DNA from: Hydractinia symbiolongicarpus
Taxonomy: Eukaryota; Cnidaria; Hydrozoa; Anthoathecata; Hydractiniidae
Direction: 5' to 3'
NCBI RefSeq assembly: GCF_029227915.1
Contig: NC_079885.1
Location: 6,448,001-6,512,000, forward strand
Length of the DNA: 64,000 nt
How positions within the stretch are numbered: position 1 is the stretch's first letter; each line of letters begins with the position of its first letter. A program made the position numbers and the translations under genes. Below the pieces are notes generated by a model, which was not told the origin of the DNA, did not search any database, and was given only the letters and a program-made list of their open reading frames with translations. Shown in pieces: positions 1 to 10,499 of the stretch.

Positions 1-2
1 TC

Positions 3-1802
3 CTCGAAAAATTGGCGTTGATAAAATATGATCTGTTCAAAGCTTTAGAACAGACAGGAAATGAAGAGAAAGCGATCGATTTGTTAGTTGGTGTAAGAAC
101 GTATTACGAAGGGTGTCATGGTGTGTTCGCCAGTGAAATATACGATACGCTATATCTTATTTATCGAGCTTATGTTAACTTGAAAAGATGGGAAAATGCT
201 TTATTAATTATGCAGACCATAGAATTATTATCCGGTGAGAAATTGAGCGAAAGTGACCATGAATATTGGATCATGCAACATAATAAAGCTCTATGTCTTT
301 CTGAGTTAGGAAAGACTCAGGAAGCATTGTCTATTTACAACGAAATAATTAAGAAAGAAACAAAATACTTCGGTGACAATAACGTTTCAACCATCATAAC
401 GAAACTTAGCGCGTCTGTTGAAATGCGAAGAGCTGGAAGGTTGAATGAAGCCCTTAGCATTCAAAACGAATGCATAACACAACTCAATCAAAAGAAATAT
501 AGAACTAGCACTCATTATTATGATGCAATTCACTACAAAGTTCAAACTCTGCTACACTCAGGAAAGTACAACGAAGCAGAAGACATACTTAAAACTTCTG
601 TACAGGAATGCATAGAATATCATGGTAAGAACCACAAATGTACCATAGCCCTCATAGGCGCCAGTGCGAAAGTACTTATGGGCAAAAATATGTTTGAGCA
701 AGCTTTATTACTGTTAGAAGATCTTGAAAGTCACAAAAAAAGGAATTTTAACGCAAAACATCCAACACTTCTTGGCGTGACACAGAGTGCTGCAACTTGC
801 TGTTTTCAAATGGGAAAAGTGCAAGAAGCACTTAACCTATATAAACAGATAAGAGTTGAGACAGTGATACCCATGAATATTTTTGGTATCGATCACCAAA
901 TTGCTGAATGCTATTTTAGACTCGGCAGGTATAAAGAGGCAATACAACTCGTTAAAGAAATTAAACTAAAAAAACAGGAGGTTTACGGTAATAAACACAC
1001 AGAGGTTACATTAACCGAAATACGGCTTTGTTGGTTCATGTACCATATAGGATATTACCAGGATACCATAAATCTGATAGATGCTAATCTTTCATTTGTC
1101 AAGGAAATAATTGAAAACAAAGATATTATTGTAATTCGTCTGCTCCTCGTGTCTGCGCTTTGCTACGAAAAAATTGGAATGTTTAATTATGCTTTCTCGT
1201 TGTACAAGGAGTGCATGTTTACTTTAGAAAAACATTATGATGGAGACATGCCACTTTTACAAGTAGTTAAGTTTAATCAGGCCATTTGCTGGTTGGCTTC
1301 AGGATCGCACCACAAAGCGTTAGAATTCTTTTTGGAGGAATCCAGAAAGAAAAGAAAAGATCATTTAGGTCTTATGAGTCAATATTGTTTCGCTAAATGT
1401 TTAACTGATTTAGAACGTTATGACGAAGCTTTAGATGTTTTTACGGAAAATAAACAACTAGGTAAAATATTGTATCGTCCGAATCACGTGTTAAATCTTC
1501 GAATTTACCATCAAATAGCCAGATGTAAATTTCACAAAGGTAACATCAGTGAAGCGAAACAAGATTGTGTTTATGTCATTGAGCAATTGGCTGATGATAT
1601 TAGAAGTTCACATGTGTTGGTAGTGGATGTAAAAATATTGTTATCTCGGTGTCTTCTTTCTGAATGCGCATATGATGGAGCACTTAAAACATGCAAAGAC
1701 GCAATAGAAGGAGCCAAAGAGTTGGTCGATACACATCCATTGCTGGTTGAAGCAAGAAAAACGTTGGATGCTTGTGAAAAAGCAGTTAAACGAATAAAGT
1801 GA
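3..1802 (+). CDS. Tetratricopeptide-repeat protein, 3' part
   Basis: A single open frame runs in from the left edge and stops at TGA 1800-1802, so the start and N-terminus lie outside the window. The roughly 600 visible residues are a run of helical-pair repeats of about 40-45 residues, with TPR signatures such as G-K-x-x-E-A-L-x-x-Y and G-R-x-x-E-A-I-x-L repeated throughout. Spacing and sequence resemble the TPR_12 / kinesin-light-chain type repeats found at the C-terminus of large cnidarian TPR and NACHT/NB-ARC proteins. No catalytic domain or membrane segment is visible. TPR arrays bind protein partners; the partner and cell role cannot be read here. The AATAAA overlapping the last codons could serve as a poly(A) signal. 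An NLR-like N-terminal domain upstream is possible but unseen. Confidence 0.75.
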   Translation, partial: LEKLALIKYDLFKALEQTGNEEKAIDLLVGVRTYYEGCHGVFASEIYDTLYLIYRAYVNLKRWENALLIMQTIELLSGEKLSESDHEYWIMQHNKALCLSELGKTQEALSIYNEIIKKETKYFGDNNVSTIITKLSASVEMRRAGRLNEALSIQNECITQLNQKKYRTSTHYYDAIHYKVQTLLHSGKYNEAEDILKTSVQECIEYHGKNHKCTIALIGASAKVLMGKNMFEQALLLLEDLESHKKRNFNAKHPTLLGVTQSAATCCFQMGKVQEALNLYKQIRVETVIPMNIFGIDHQIAECYFRLGRYKEAIQLVKEIKLKKQEVYGNKHTEVTLTEIRLCWFMYHIGYYQDTINLIDANLSFVKEIIENKDIIVIRLLLVSALCYEKIGMFNYAFSLYKECMFTLEKHYDGDMPLLQVVKFNQAICWLASGSHHKALEFFLEESRKKRKDHLGLMSQYCFAKCLTDLERYDEALDVFTENKQLGKILYRPNHVLNLRIYHQIARCKFHKGNISEAKQDCVYVIEQLADDIRSSHVLVVDVKILLSRCLLSECAYDGALKTCKDAIEGAKELVDTHPLLVEARKTLDACEKAVKRIK

Positions 1803-2880
1803 GACTTTAAAGAAGGGTACGATAGAGCGATTAAACAACTGTGTTATACGTATCGCATATATCTGTTTAGGGACTGAAGATTTGGGTAAAGACAACTCGA
1901 TGAAATTATAGCAAGGAATTAATTATCTTTTCTTGATAAAATTTTCACGGTTAGTTATTTATTATGACTACAATTTGGAGCCTTAAAGGAAATGTAACTT
2001 CAACATCCGTTTCGGAATGGACGGGTTGATGACGTCATGAAAAACATTCAAACCTTAATATCTCTGCAACCGTTTAAAAAAAAATTTTTTTTCGGTTTTG
2101 AAAAGACTTTTATTTTTAAACCTTTATATCTCATTAACCGCTCATCAAAAGCACATCATGTCCATATACATTTTTCTTGATCAGCGCTTTAAGCTCTCCA
2201 CAATAGCGGCAACATGAAAACAAATTGTTAATTCTTTTAAGTGGATGGGTTGCTGATTTTATCAACATTTTTATCCACCCCCTCCAGTGGATTTTTCCAC
2301 GGGCTTTATCGACTAGTCTTATATGTTAATTTTAGGCTGTCTATTAACATATTATTTTTAGCAAATATACCATGTCATATACCATATATATATACCATTT
2401 ATATACCATATCTATACCTATATATACCATATATAAAATTTCTTCTAACATTGGAAAAATTCACGATCTTTTTTTTAATAATAATTTCTTACCCCTACTT
2501 GTAATTGATACAACGAATAAAAAGACATTTTAAGCGCATACGCGGAACTTTATAATATGTAATAAATTGTTTTTTATATAAGTTAGAGAGAGACCTGTAT
2601 ATTTTTTGATTAAAGGATGAATGATCCGCGTGTAAAACTGTGGATTAAAATATACACATGTCTACTGATTTACACCATCTTTTCTTTCAGTTAAACTTAA
2701 GCTTGAAATAACATTTCAAAAAAGAACTAAGCTTGAACACTTTTATACACAAGAATATCAGATGACTTAAGCTGCGTTTACATGAGTTAATTCGTTAAAG
2801 CAGCTTAAGTTGTTTCAACTAGAAGTTGAAACAGGTACGTGTAAACGGGCTTTTAATTTAGTTGTAAAAATTCGATAAAG
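1803..2880. other. Intergenic, AT-rich, with a repeat fragment
   Basis: No convincing gene. The part near 2280-2325 holds, in reverse orientation, a hairpin-forming segment (CCAGTGGATTTTTCCACGGG) that recurs near 54290, marking a dispersed repeat family. Around 2360-2440 the DNA is a degenerate ATACCATATATA microsatellite. Short open frames here have low-complexity hydrophobic translations and are not supported. Confidence 0.5.
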
Positions 2881-2954
2881 TTCTCTCAGTCAGGAAAGAA
2901 AAATAAACTCAGGAACACTGATATACCCACACCCCTCATATTCTATGCAATTTA

Positions 2955-3415
2955 AAAAGAAAGTGACAGAATATATCATGCAAAACTCCATTAGAAAAGC
3001 TGGTAAACAATTCAAAATCGACCGCAAGAGAATCCAAGTGAGGGATGGTTGCAAACGTTTATGAAAAGAAATAATCTTTCAGGTAGGTCAGTCGATTGAA
3101 ATTTTCGTGATTTTTATTATTTTATTCTCTGCCATATTTTAAGAAAGCGTATCATGCCTCATAGGCAAAGCTATTTATTAAAAAATCTTTTAAAATGCAT
3201 ATGGCTTTTGAGAACTGATCAAATACAATTTTTCTTCTTTCATCTTAGGAGAAAGACAGCTACAGCACTAAAAGATCCGTCACATTTAGTCAACAAACTT
3301 GGTGCCTTCGTAATGCACATGAGACTTTTAACACAAACACAAAACTGCAGTGCTAGTGGTATTATTGCTATGGATGAAACTTCGGCATGGGCTGACGTTA
3401 GGCAACTTAAGTAAA
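2955..3415 (+). pseudogene. pogo-like transposase remnant, N-terminal half
   Basis: Broken + frames encode a helix-turn-helix-like stretch (K-V-T-E-Y-I...SIRKAGKQFKIDRKRIQVR, about 2959-3050), a WLQTFMKRNNLSGRS segment in another frame, and then LRRKTATALKDPSHLVNK followed by IIAMDET (about 3245-3412). This order (CENP-B/Tigger-like DNA-binding region, then the first catalytic Asp in A-M-D-E-T) is that of pogo-type DDE transposases in invertebrates. Frames are interrupted by stops and shifts, so the gene is dead. The matching C-terminal half lies about 3 kb downstream on the same strand (6290-6945), with a Harbinger element between. Confidence 0.65.
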
Positions 3416-3738
3416 AACGACGGGATGTTATGAACAACGCCATTTTGTTATGATGACACCATTCTTTCATCTGCGCATGCTCTGTTTTTGGAGATTCCCC
3501 ATAATTTACAGTCCAAACTTTGTTCACGACTTTATTTAGCCATTTTAAAGTTTTCAGGAAGACGTGAGTACTTTAATTATGTACATGGTTATAATTCACT
3601 CAAAAAGAAAGGTTTATCTGTTGTTTTAAATCAAAACATATTTTAAGTTATACAGAGTTACTGTACGAAAAGCTGGTAAAATAGTTAATAAGTCAAAACG
3701 CCTATAACCTCTTAATCGCTTACCTAGGTTCTAGTATT

Positions 3739-4141
3739 CTCGGATCCGGGTTAACATGCTTGAATATTTCTCATCATTTTTAACAAAAATGACCAACATA
3801 TTTAAATTCAGCACCAAAATTTTTGGAAACATGCAAATTTTGACGTTTTTACACTAAGTACAACTGCCTCTATTTGGTAGCCAAACATTTGATGATGTAT
3901 AAAAAAAATGACCACACAAATTAACTATACAGTGAAAATTTTTCATTGCAGTTAGATATTATGGTCAAACTCTTATGAAATTTAAAAACTTTACAATAAA
4001 TCCTGTTCTAATAATTTTGTAGTATTCTAAATTTCCTATGTTGTATAGTTTTTGCTGATAAATTTAAATATGCCCACTCATGTTTCTCAAAAGTCCCTTG
4101 TTTTCTTTTTCAAAATTTGATAATGTTAACCCGGGTCTGAG
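3739..4141. mobile_element. Short element with inverted ends (MITE-like)
   Basis: CTCGGATCCGGGTTAACAT at 3739-3757 is matched in inverted orientation at 4123-4141 (17 of 19 positions agree). About 365 bp of AT-rich non-coding DNA lie between. The size and inverted ends suit a miniature inverted-repeat element. Target duplications were not clear, so exact ends are uncertain. It lies between the two halves of the pogo-like remnant and next to the Harbinger element, so it could instead be part of one of those elements. Confidence 0.4.
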
Positions 4142-4339
4142 GATAAGCTTTCTTCATTCCTGCATTAATTTTTTGTGTAACACATATTCTGATTTTTTTT
4201 ATTTTGACATTATAATTTTAGTTTAAGAATGGAAAAGTCACTGCAGAACAAGGCAAAAACAAAAAAAGATATGACCTTTCCTTCCTAGCTCTGAGCAGCT
4301 GGCTACAACAAATCAAATTTAATTCAAACCTTGACATGT

Positions 4340-5022
4340 AATTTTTTTGTTTAGAATTATGGTATGGAGCGGCAATAAGGATGAGATACTGTGTCGTGAA
4401 ATTCTTCTGTCAGAGTATAACCTTAAACAACGTAGCCGTGAACGTAGCAATTTTTGGAAGCAAATTGCAGAGCATTTAAATTTAGCATCGAATGATAACA
4501 CTTATTTCAGAGTTGATCACCGGGCAGTCAGAGATAGGTTTAATTTACTACTTGCTCACCATGAGTAAAAGTTAAAGGATGAAAAAAAAGCCACTGTTAT
4601 AAATCCAGTTGACACCAAACTGGATGTTGCTTTAGAAAATACAATTGACTGCATGAAAATTTATGAGGAGGAGCTTAGTCAGTTGGATAAGAAGAATAAT
4701 GAGAAAAATGTACAAGACAAAGAGAAAGCAGAAGAGAAGAGGAAAAAGCATTGGAGTCCTTTAAGGTGACAAAGGAAAGCAAAAATCTTGAGGAAAATGA
4801 AAGCCCACCTACAAAACGCTGTCGTAGCTCTGGCAGTAATACAATAAATTTTTACGAGAAAGGGCTGATGCTGGTAGAGAAATCCGAAAGCAAGAATTAG
4901 AAGTAAGACGTAATCAGCAAAATTCGCAGATGGAACAACAAACAAACATGTTTAATGCAATGATGCAGCAAAGTCAGCAGATGCTTGCATTGGTAGCTCA
5001 ACTTTTGCAAAATAAGAACTGA
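4340..5022 (+). pseudogene. PIF/Harbinger Myb/SANT-like protein gene, broken
   Basis: The first segment (4362-4566) encodes WSGNKDEILCREILLSEY, then RSRERSNFWKQIAEHLN and FRVDHRAVRDRFN, the pattern of the Myb/SANT-like second protein of PIF/Harbinger transposons, which acts with the transposase. It begins just after an acceptor-like TTTGTTTAG. An in-frame TAA at about 4566 and at least one later frameshift break the gene. The tail then reads through a Lys/Glu-rich region, a basic PPTKRCR segment and a glutamine- and methionine-rich C-terminus ending at about 5022. It runs tail to tail with the transposase gene on the other strand. Confidence 0.7.
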
Positions 5023-5089
5023 ATATCGGGAAAAACTGTACTTTTACAACACATTCTACTTTATAGAGAGAGAGAGATGTTTTTGTTAA

Positions 5090-6258
5090 AGATATATCAT
5101 TGTAGACTTTTTTGTTTATTAAGGATTCTTCTAACAATGGTGCTTCAACATTTAAAAAGTCTGATGTCAATGACTGGTATAAACATGTACGTGCATTTGT
5201 TAAAAGAGCACAGACACAATAAATTTTTCCAACAGCACTTAATTGTATTTTTAAATTCTTTTTGAAATCTAAAAAAGCAAAATAATTCAGCATTTTTCCA
5301 AATACCTACTCAACAGATATCCTCACTTTACTCATTGCCTTGTTATATTCCTGTTGCAAAGGTGTGATATGAACATTACTTCTAATTGGAGCTTTTAACT
5401 GAATGCGCAAAGGGTATGCTGAATCTCCATGTAAACAAAAGGAGTTGCCATTTTGCTTGATACTGTGCTGAACCAGGGATGGATAAAGGTTGGACAGTGC
5501 CAACATTGAACTTTCATGTATTCGACCTTTAACTGGGCCAAAGAGATTAGCAATAATCCCATTTGGAGCAACTACTGACTGAACGTTATTGCATGCACCA
5601 TTTTGTGCTCATTATATAAAACTCGTTGGTCTTGACCAGGTCTATACACTGACCTAACAGTTCCATCTATGAACCCCCAACAAAATTCTAGGGGTGACCC
5701 TTTATCATGAATTTTTTCGGCATATAACTCGAGCCTGTTAGGACAAGCCATTCTTGGTTAAACGAGCATACCAAGTGAGAGTATTTATTGTAAGTTCATT
5801 CAAAATACTATTCGACATCATGCACAACTCTGGAACTGGCCTCCCAAATCTTGAGATAAGATCTGAATAGCGACATGCTCTAATGGGTCGATATTTGATG
5901 GACTAGAATCGTTATGTGTATCTTTGAAACGACATGCTTGTCATTGTCATGTATGTCGTTTCGAAAATACACATAACGATGCCAGTCCATCAAATATCGA
6001 CCCATTATAGCATTTAATTTCTTAAGGAATGGCGAAGACTTCAAAGAGGCGATAAATATCATTTCTGAAAAATCGAAATTCAGAAAAACACTCAGCGTCA
6101 GTCATCAAGTCTAGCTCAAAGTTATTATGTTTCCAAAATGGAAAATCTAAGTTTTTGCTATTATTTAAATCATACAGAATAGCGAACTCTTCATCTGAAA
6201 TTAAATTATCGCTATATGCGATCAATAATGAATCCCTTGCTTCTCGAAATGATACCAT
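5090..6258 (-). pseudogene. PIF/Harbinger transposase (DDE_Tnp4, HARBI1-like), broken
   Basis: The frame starts at ATG 6258 with a region ending LTDAECFSEFRF-type residues, as in Harbinger transposases. Further on come RFGRPVPEL, FCWGFIDGTVRSVYRPG (the DGT catalytic Asp), GRIHESSML, LHGDSAYPLR (second Asp context) and NKAMSKVRISVEW (the Glu near the end), in the right order but in shifting frames. An internal inverted duplication (5881-6007) and several frameshifts destroy the gene. Together with the Myb-like gene it defines one PIF/Harbinger element; terminal repeats were not located with confidence. Confidence 0.75.
5881..6007. repeat. Near-perfect 127-bp palindrome inside the transposase gene
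   Basis: The outer 24 bp at 5881-5904 are perfectly repeated in inverse at 5984-6007. The inner arms (about 29 bp each) differ at only a few positions and surround a short centre near 5940. The right arm carries normal transposase coding sequence in the - frame; the left arm is its inverse copy. Just beyond it the normal coding resumes (A-C-R-Y-S-D-L then RFGRPVPE). It is therefore a local inverted duplication, not a separate transposon. Confidence 0.8.
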
Positions 6259-6289
6259 ATTTGTTTATGCTTTTTTCCCGCGTCATTTT

Positions 6290-6945
6290 GCTTTTTCTTA
6301 GAGTGATAACTTAGGACGGTACTTTAACGACGGAGCTTCGACAACGGCATTCATAATGTGGATGGAACGTCCATTGGTGCTATATTGTCGTCAGTGAATT
6401 TTCTTTCCAGAAGCGACTAATAGCATGGGATACCTTTGAGGCGCATATGACCGAGATATTGAAAAAACGCCTCAAAGAAATTAAAAGTTGATAGTGCGCT
6501 CATGCACCAAGTACATACGATCCCCAGACGTGTACTGGAATAAGCCTTTTAAAGGTTTTATTACAGAATTTTACGACGAGTGGCTGGCTAATATAGTTCA
6601 TTTACTCACCGAAACTGGAAATATGAAGCCCGCCCCAAGATTTTGGTTGTAAAATGGAATCTCACTGCTTGGCAAAAATTAACTAGGGAGCAAATATAAT
6701 CGAGTTATTCCAAGGATGTGCTCTAAATCTAAAAGTTCACGGGAATGATGATAGTTTAATTCACTGCTTCATAAAAAACAGCCATGCTTTGCTGGTAAAC
6801 AGTTATCGAGAGATCAAATGACTGCTGAACGACCTGAGCCTCGATGAGGACCCACTCGCAGCAACGGACTTCGATATCGAAGAAATAAATTTTGAATTCA
6901 ACATAATAGATCAAGACAAGGATGAGGATAATTTTGTAGAAATCT
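6290..6945 (+). pseudogene. pogo-like transposase remnant, C-terminal half
   Basis: Broken + frames read A-W-D-T-F-E-A-H-M-T (about 6425-6450; the W-D-x-F-x-x-H motif with the second catalytic Asp), KKRLKEIK, then VYWNKPFKGFITEFYDEW, a proline-containing linker, W-x-L-T-A-W-Q-K-L, and finally G-N-D-D-S-L-I-H-C-F. That succession is the C-terminal half of invertebrate pogo/Tigger-type transposases. Stops and frameshifts (near 6490, 6655 and 6700) show it is dead. Same strand and complementary content suggest it is the other half of the remnant at 2955-3415, separated by the Harbinger insertion. Confidence 0.65.
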
Positions 6946-6949
6946 AAGA

Positions 6950-9900
6950 TTTTTTGAAAGGTTTTCTTAAAGTCTTGTTTCTTATGTTCAGAGCTGATCA
7001 CGCGGGACAGCCATTCTAGTTTGTATTTTTCTTGCCTTGTTGCATCAGACGAAAAAAAAAATTGTAAAAGAGATTACAACAAACAAAGAAGTTAACGACA
7101 TGCAACATTTTTTCAAAATGATCTTACATATCAACTTTCTAAACATTCATGAAAGCATGTTCTGGCATTTATTATTACAAGCTCAAACGCAAATGTGTCC
7201 TACAAGAATGGAAATTTTCGCCTCTCTGAGCACCGACACAGGAGTAGTCGTGTGTTCGAATCTCATCTTGGTAACTATTTTTACTTTTTTTTTTCTTTTT
7301 ACTATCTCGCCCGCGAGGACGTGTTTACAGACTGACCTAACGAAAATTGAAATTTTGAGAAATTTTCTATCAATATTATTGCCTATCCGAATAGCAAAAT
7401 ATGTCGTGTCTAACTTCAGACTTTATACACTTTTTTGGCGAGGTTGTTTGCGTATATCATACGTCTTGTTTGTTTTGAAGTTTCTTTGATACGTTCTCAC
7501 TGTTGTGCAACAACCAATGATGAAACCCTTCGACACTATCATCAGAAGTCGACAATATCGAAGTAACATGCAGAAAATAGCGTTACCAATATATATTGCA
7601 TTACGATTGATTGCACCAGGGTCGGATAGATCTGTTACAGATTTGGTCCTAGAAATTGAAACGTTAGAGAAAATATGTAATCAATTTGACAATAAGAGTG
7701 AAATTCAGTAAAATATAATCATATATTATCGTGTTTGTATTTGTTAAAACATTTTGTTTCTTATGTAATATTTTTTATATTTTCAGCTATACAATTTATT
7801 TTATTTTCAATAGCTTCGCAACTGTACTTTAATTTTGAACAACTGCTTTTCGATCTGCGAGTAAGTTATAGCTTAAAAAACTAACAACTAATTTCTCCTA
7901 TTTAGGAGTTTTCATATGTACATGAAGCTACTTTTAATCATCAACGCAACACAAGCCAATAAAAAACTTTAATTTTGCTCGCCTAGCATTTGCATCAGAT
8001 GGTGCTAGACAAATTACTAAAAATCGTTATTTTATTACTTTTCACAAACGCATGATTAAAATATAACGAATTAAAAAGTTACCTTCTTTTTTTAAGTAAA
8101 TAAGGTTTCCAATGACAGTTGTCCCAGTAAAAGCATATTTTATTAAACAAAAATCCCTGCAGTTAGTTTACATCAATAAAGTATATTTTACATCAATAAA
8201 GTATATACAGCATCACGGAAACACTTCAGAGTCTGGAAGATAAGAAATTTATTAAAGTAACAAAAGGTTAGCGTTGCAGGTTAGAGGAGTGTCATTAAAT
8301 GCAAACTTAAAAATTTCAAATCGATGCCGTTTTGTTTACCCCATTTTATTTTTATCTCGTTTTTTGTTTTTTATTTTCGTTTACAATTTCTTGTTGGCAC
8401 TCCTCGGCCATCTATCGTTTACGTTACTGAAAAGCTGCAGAAGAAGTAGAAGAAGCAGTGTTTACCTAGATGAAGCAGCTTTGAGTTGCTTCCAAAAAAT
8501 TAAAACCTGTAAACATAAAGTTAAAAGTAAAATTCTCAAGTTAATACCTGCTTTAGTCGTTGCTTAGCCTTTTTAACTGGTTGAAAGAATGGTCCTATTG
8601 TTCTCGGGTACCGTATATCTCTATTTGACGACCTGTGTGTTAATTTTTGAGATTATAGGATGGGCGTTAATTGGAGATGAGCGTTAATTAAAGAGTGGGC
8701 ATTTATTAAGAATAATTGAAAGTCTCAAGTAATTGACTTTATTTTTTTAAAACAGGTTTAATTTTTTGTAAACAACCATCCGTATTCTCCAAATCAATTG
8801 CAATCAAGCATTGACCTTCAAAAGGTAACTGCTGAAACCTGTACAGATAAGCCAGGATATTTATCTTGTTAAGAATAACACCTCGCAACAAATAGCAAGT
8901 GTTTTATCTGATTAAGGAGGCTCGAAAGAACTTCCTTGGACTAGCAGGATGTTTCATTTAGCCACTGGAAAGTAGATTTGGATAGACTCCTGTCTTTAAA
9001 TAAAGAACATTTGCAAAATATTACAAATTTTGACTTCGTTGGTTTCAATGAAAAGAGTATAGAAATATATATAATAGAAATCCAGCCTTACTTTATTATT
9101 GTCCAGCCGTACCTTATTTTAGCTAGCTGTACCAACTTAATTTTCTTTTCATTGGCCATATCTTACTTCATATAGATAACTCTTTTTGATTGAAACATAT
9201 GTTGTATTGTAATTATCATATTTTCCTCTATTTTTCTTACCCCCGTGCCCTTTATTTTGCCTTATTTTATCAGTCATATTAAAGTTCGCCGCCCGTATTA
9301 ACTACACGTGCTTGAATGGCCAGCGGTACTTAACTTCTCCATTGGGAATAACCTTTCCTCGTTCTTCCACGTTTGTTGTTTATAAAAGCAAGACGTTTCT
9401 CTAACATTTTTTGTATTTTGCGGGTTCATTAACGATTCAGAAACAGAAATTCAGTGTCAAAACAAGTTTACCACTATGAATACCACGGTCGTTTTCATTG
9501 AAATATATTACAGCCATCTTAGAAAGACAAGTGTAGTAACGTACGGCTAAGGTACGGCTTGTTTTACCTAAGCTCAGAAACAGTATAATGTTACTGAACT
9601 CTTCAAAGAGGATGGTGAAAACTCTATGTAGTAAGAAAACAAAGTGTGGTATAACTTCAGTCCTATAGTCAGATTACCACTTGTTTAACTAAGTTTCTAA
9701 AGGTTGGTTGGTATAAAAAGCATAAAGAAGCATCAGATATCTTGTAAAAATAGTTATGGCCATAGCTAGCTAGCTAGCTAGAGGAAGTTAGATAAAATTT
9801 TATTTTATTTGTTTAGGTGAATTTGTAGTAGTAAAAAAAAACATCACCTCTCTCATGCTTACTCTCACCAACATATGATAGCAGCAGTAACACAAAGTCA

Positions 9901-10200
9901 TAAAGAACTGGTGCTAACGATACACAACGTGTTGTTATTGTTAGCTCAAAACTGAAATGAAAATTGGATGTGGTGAAAAAGATTCAAATTTTCTATTGAC
10001 TGAAATATTAAGCTAGCTAATTTGTTTCTGGAAAGTATTATATGATTTAAAAACATCGAAATAGAATTAAAAGAAGCGTTACTGTTATTTGTCAATGTTT
10101 TCATACGTATTTAATTCTTCAATAGGTCTTTAAACCAATCAACACCACAACAAAAGCATCCTATTTGTTGTGAAAGGTCAGTAATAATTTTTTAATTATG
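6950..10200. other. Intergenic, no recognisable gene
   Basis: Open frames here (for example 7037-7489 and 8274-8567) translate to low-complexity or hydrophobic sequence without recognisable motifs. A possible tRNA-derived B-box (GTGTTCGAATCTC) lies at about 7251-7263. A 21-bp direct duplication of ACATCAATAAAGTATAT lies near 8169-8205. Degenerate GGGCGTTAATT / GGGCATTTATT motifs at about 8664-8710 resemble a dispersed repeat also seen near 43940-43990. A (GCTA)n run occurs at about 9765-9782. Confidence 0.4.
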
Positions 10201-10202
10201 TT

Positions 10203-10485
10203 AAATTATGTTTATCCTTAATGGCGCGTTGCATTGTTGTTATGGAGTTCGCTTCGCAATCACAAGGTTCGTGGTTTGGTCCACAGCGCGGGCATGTTTA
10301 GCAAGTGCCTTTACCACAGCTACGGGTCAACCCATGCTATATGAGGGAAATTGGGTAGCATATTACTAGTGTATACTTAATGTATACATTCCGAACACAC
10401 GACCCACATTGATAACAGTGTTTCCTACACTGGAGTGGCTGTATCCTGTATAAATATTCGGAATAATAATAATAATAATTGAATT
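10203..10485 (+). repeat. SINE-like element with conserved central domain
   Basis: The stretch starts with a tRNA-like head (GGAGTTCGCTTCGCAATCAC and a weak B-box GGTTTGGTCC), continues with ACGGGTCAACCCATGC and ATGAGGGAAATTGGG, and ends in an (AAT)n tail at about 10465-10480. The middle part matches, in the opposite orientation, the SINE split by the gypsy element (about 25510-25560), so both share a central domain although their heads differ. No coding potential is expected. The exact left end is uncertain. Confidence 0.5.
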
Positions 10486-10499
10486 ATTTCTTAGAAGCA

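Noticed and set aside
7037-7489. 150-codon + frame
   Set aside because: Starts in a Lys-rich run and is low-complexity and hydrophobic, with no splice logic or motif; probably chance in AT-rich DNA.
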